Assembly: GCA_910592205.1 (NCBI GenBank)
Contig: CAJVPJ010000535.1
Coordinates: 1 to 22,448 of the forward strand
DNA: 22,448 nucleotides
Direction of reading: 5' to 3'
Source of the DNA: Paraglomus occultum
Taxonomy: Eukaryota; Glomeromycota; Glomeromycetes; Paraglomerales; Paraglomeraceae
In this document: piece by piece, positions 19,318 to 22,448 of the stretch
Numbering within the stretch: position 1 is the stretch's first letter
Layout of the letters: every line of letters starts with the position of its first letter
The notes under the pieces: model-generated
What the model was told of the DNA's origin: nothing
What the model saw: only the letters and a program-made list of their open reading frames with translations
The model's database searches: none
Made by a program: the position numbers and the translations under genes

Positions 19318-21238
19318 CATTTCGTGATTGACGTCATATCGCTCGGCATTTGGGGGTGGCTTGTAACGATAACTACATTAGGAATCTGCCAAGCATAGAT
19401 CCATATATAGATTGCGGTACTGCGTGCCCGAATTATTCTATTTTCACGGGAAAAAACGTACCGACCACAAGTCAAGCAATCTTGCATATAACATGCAAAA
19501 AAGCAGAAACAGCGCCAACAGACAATTAATTGCATTTAATGAAACTGTGGTGCATACATACATACACATATGATATTCCCGTGTGATATATATAAATTTC
19601 ATTTAACTATGGGTACATAATTACTATTTTTGTCTACAGCTTCTCGATGCCACAATTATATGATAATAACGGTATCACACAAGTCCCTTACATTAACCGT
19701 TGAAGGTACAAGTATTAAAAAATGAGCCAATACAAGGCACGACTTGAAGAAAGGCTGGCCTGGCCTGTTGAATGTGTTGACGGGTAATTATATTAGCACT
19801 ACTCTTTACAGTACAACATGATTAATTCCGCCACTGTAACCCAAATAATCTGTCTGTCGCATTAGTATTAGTAAAAAGTGAGTACCCGGTTACGCCTTTT
19901 CCTCAAACCTAATATGGATTATTGTGTTACATGTATATAACAAAGTCTCTGTTAGTAAACAAAGTCCCCAACGGTTACGTTCGAATCGTGAAGCGATTAA
20001 TGCACCCAAGAATAGCATTTCAGTTAAAGAGGTTATGCAGCTTGAAGATTAAACATTGGTTGAATGTAAGAATAGTTTTGTTCGTCCAAGATTACAAAAA
20101 TTCCTACTTTTAAACACAAAGAACTTGGTGTAATAAACTAATGTGCATAAGTTAACACAATTACGTAAAAGTCTATGAGCTGTCCCAAGCCACAATAACA
20201 GTTCAAACACGAGTCGTCTTATTAATTCGCAGTACTCGATAAATTATCAGCATTGGAACGGCAAGAAGATTTTTACCCTCTGGTAAATTTGCAGCCATCT
20301 GAGCTTTTTAATTTTTATAACGCCTGTCTTCGAATTTTTTTGTTTTGTGTTTAATAAAAAATATATGTTGGCAGATAAGACTTTCTTGGCATTTGAATAG
20401 TCAGTGTCCACAGACAAATTTGATTTTTTTTTGACTTGTATTAATTTGTCGTCTAATCTAGTCACGGTAATTAGATGGGCCGTGTTAGCGATGCAATTGA
20501 ATTCAAATTGTAACGTTTCTCGACATGATATTCCATTTGAAGGCACGCTACCCGGTGTAGTGTTTTCAAATAACAAATTGTTGATGAAATTAATAATGTA
20601 ATGTGATACTTTAGGTGCATTGGTTTAAATGCAGAGTTACTCACCTAGTTTTACATTATCATTGATAATCACATTTACAAAATAATATCAGCAAAGTTAA
20701 TATCAAATCGTCAAAATAATGAAACAAGCAAATTCATTTAATGCTGCCTTGAAAGTCTATCAACGTTTTTCGACGTATCTAATCATAGTACTCGTCGCAC
20801 AATGAGTCGCCATTTTACTCAAAATTCACGTCATGTGATTTGATAATCTGTTTTTCCATTTGTTCAATATGATTGGTCAAAACCGTAGAATAAAATGAGT
20901 TTGGAGAAATTTTTTTTTTTCTCAGTACTCAACTGGGGTTCGATTATTGTAAGTAAATCGCATAACTCTCAATCGGTTTACTTCTACACAAACTCCTTGA
21001 ACAAATTGACTCATTAGCTGGAGTTTAGGATAATCTTCTCCGAGGAGAATGATCATGAAACAAATTCCTTACCAGTGAGCCGACATCAGTCATTAGCGGG
21101 GGGAGGGGGGAGAGGAGAGGATGATCTGTAAAGTCTCATAAAAACATGTTTATTCATCCAATAAAAAATCTACAGACGAAACAGTTTTTGAAATATTCAC
21201 GCGTATATTTGAAAAAGCTTTAGAAAAAATTGTAGAAA
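19318..21238. other. Intergenic between divergent YSC84 and NSUN6 homologues
   Basis: About 1.9 kb, AT-rich, between two genes transcribed away from each other. Coding-like traces are present but unproven: MSQYKARLEERLAWPVECVD at 19722-19787 (+), an open frame at 19877-20052 (+), and a minus-strand frame at 20247-20576 with TTPGSVPSNGISCRETLQFE. A purine-rich G6A-G6 tract (about 21098-21120) sits 120 bp before the NSUN6 start. No RNA gene was found. Confidence 0.4.
19877..20052 (+). other. Coding-like frame, possible small exon
   Basis: After a stop at about 19877 the plus frame reads VPGYAFSSNLIWIIVLHVYN, then KVSVSKQSPQRLRSNREAIN, then APKNSISVKEVMQLED-stop. A hydrophobic segment followed by a charged tail looks like the C-terminus of a small membrane protein. 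No ATG or confident acceptor precedes it. Another frame over the same bases (19922-20113) is also open, which weakens the case. Confidence 0.2.
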
Positions 21239-22448
21239 ATGTCATTGGCAAGGTTACCGCCGATAAAATTTTCCCCAGAAATCAATGGATACTTTCTGAA
21301 ATACTATACTCAATCAAAGTGGCAGATCATTTGTGATGCGTTATCTACTACACCGACCATGTCATTTATGCGTATCATTTATAACTCACGAGAAGAAGTA
21401 CAACAAGTGGTCCAAAGCTTTGTAAATGAGGTAGATTTACACGTATTCCAGAGTCCTTTCCCGCATAAAATCATAAAACATGCTGTTATCGGAAATTGAC
21501 AATTATCAATCTCGAAGCAATGTAAAGATAAGCAATGGCCGTTAACCATGAAAGTTACTCAGCATTCAATTCTTCCTGACGTCCTATGTATCCCAGTAGA
21601 GGGTCCATTCGACATCAAGCAATGCGAGAAACAAGTCGTAGTTGACATTTTTGCTGGCACTGCCATACTTCGCGGAGCCGATATTTTTGCAGTAAGTTGA
21701 AAGTGACGTGAATTGTAGACGAATGACATGGATAAAATGTACCAATGATACCAAACGTGTTAGTGCTCTTATTACAGCCAGGTGTATTAGCCGTTCAAAG
21801 TGGTAAGGAACAAAAAAAAATGGGGGAGTTTTTTTTTTTTTTTGAGATCCAGAAACTGATGAATACGAATCTCTAAATCTACAAGTCGAGAAGGGAGAAC
21901 AAGTCTCGGTTATGGTAACGAATCTAAAGCGTTTTTTCATGGCGTAACATGCAAACCCGGTTTTCATTGTTAATTCTAAAAAGGTTGATATTGATGGAAG
22001 CTGCAAACGCGGTTCTCTCAAAGAGTACAAAGGATCCAAGATCTTTATTGGAAACGGCCGAATGGAAATGGTGAATCGATTTAAAGCATTAACCCATATC
22101 CCACGTTGCCAAAAAATTTATCACCCTGCTTACTCACGCTTTGACACTCGTTTTTTCGACAGAGCCGCGCACATATATTCCAATCGAATCCATTAGAATT
22201 ATCAGGCATAGGCGTCACGATGACTTTTCCACTATATCGTACTCCATCCCTCTCGACAAATCCTCGATTGTCTTGTCTGGTGTTCTTACAGAATCTGCCG
22301 AGCATTCTGACAACGCATTTGCTATCTCCGCAACCGGGTGATTTGGTATTAGACATGTGCGCATCACCGGGTGGAAAGACAACTCATATTGCACGGTTGC
22401 TACAAAATAATGGCATGGTCATCGCGTTGGATAGATCAGTAAAGAAGG
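21239..22448 (+). CDS. NSUN6: NSUN6-like RNA m5C methyltransferase with PUA domain (3' end cut by window)
   Basis: Exons: 21239-21430, about 21533-21691, 21778-21802, 21847-21914, 21984-22070, 22163 to the window end. That gives about 272 residues so far. The family (NOL1/NOP2/Sun) transfers methyl from SAM to cytosine C5 in RNA; animal NSUN6 modifies C72 of certain tRNAs. The N-terminus (LPPIKFSPEINGYFLKYYTQ, then MSFMRIIYNSREE) and LPDVLCIPVEGP match NSUN6. The PUA domain runs from VVVDIFAGTAILRGADIFAP through VEKGEQVSVMVDIDGSCKRG to KIFIGNGRMEM. Then come GIGVTMTFPLY, FLQNLPSILTTHLLSPQPGD and SAM motif I, LVLDMCASPGGKTTHIA, continuing to IALDRSVKK. The two catalytic cysteines lie beyond the edge. 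The first intron is the weakest: an in-frame TGA at 21497 must be removed, with donor GTAGAT (21431) and acceptor AG at 21517 or 21532. Exon 3 is only 25 nt. Confidence 0.9.
21829..21843 (+). repeat. Poly-T run in a 44-nt NSUN6 intron
   Basis: About 15 consecutive T form the polypyrimidine tract of the intron 21803-21846, ending TTTGAG. The run also follows an A9 and a G5 run, so the intron is nearly all homopolymers. Confidence 0.85.

Noticed and set aside
19960-20000. GTTCGAATC resembling a tRNA B box with a 5-bp flanking stem
   Set aside because: No A box, anticodon arm or matching acceptor stem at the right distance upstream, so not a tRNA gene.
21497-21499. In-frame TGA as a selenocysteine or readthrough codon in the NSUN6-like gene
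   Set aside because: Family spacing is too long if it is read through; an intron removing it fits better, and fungi of this group are not known to use selenocysteine.
1-22448. CRISPR arrays, operons, insertion sequences, rRNA
   Set aside because: The window is eukaryotic with spliced genes; no direct-repeat array, transposase, terminal repeats or rRNA stretch was found.

Overview
The window looks like nuclear DNA of an arbuscular-mycorrhizal (Glomeromycotina) fungus. It is AT-rich, its genes are compact and interrupted by many short GT-AG introns (about 33-130 nt), and the first gene is the C-terminal end of a protein kinase of the type hugely expanded in these fungi. No prokaryotic, viral or obvious transposon signature was seen. 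Exon models were built by hand from reading frames, splice signals and family resemblance; six of them keep frame through every junction.

Layout, left to right. 1-514 (+): 3' end of a kinase. 932-1171 (+): small unidentified protein with a mitochondrial-type N-terminus. 1495-2673 (+): multi-exon protein with a probable PD-(D/E)XK nuclease-like core, possibly frameshifted near its start. 3930-6056 (+): complete six-exon mitochondrial serine/homoserine O-acyltransferase of the MetX alpha/beta-hydrolase family (Cys2/CysA type), with TATA box, an upstream ORF overlapping the start, a 3' hairpin and a polyA signal. 7407-7920 (+): complete two-exon small heat-shock protein. 8400-9140: coding-like fragments only. 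10707-12444 (-): complete five-exon secretory-pathway E3 ubiquitin ligase with signal peptide, PA domain, one membrane span and RING-H2. 13630-14877 (-): unidentified coding-like blocks. 14900-17330: no clear gene. 17337-19250 (-): complete ten-exon Ysc84/Lsb3 homologue (SYLF + SH3) with 14-nt and 17-nt micro-exons. 19250-21238: mostly intergenic. 21239-22448 (+): 5' part of an NSUN6-like m5C RNA methyltransferase with a PUA domain, running off the right edge.

The genes do not form a pathway. They are ordinary eukaryotic housekeeping functions placed side by side: sulfur amino-acid synthesis, protein folding, ubiquitin signalling, endocytosis/actin and RNA modification. Two things stand out. 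One is the extreme exon fragmentation of the YSC84 and NSUN6 homologues. The other is the set of unrecognised coding-like blocks (1495-2673, 8870-9140, 13630-14877, 19877-20052) that may be lineage-specific genes or relics. I found no convincing evidence for a previously undescribed system.
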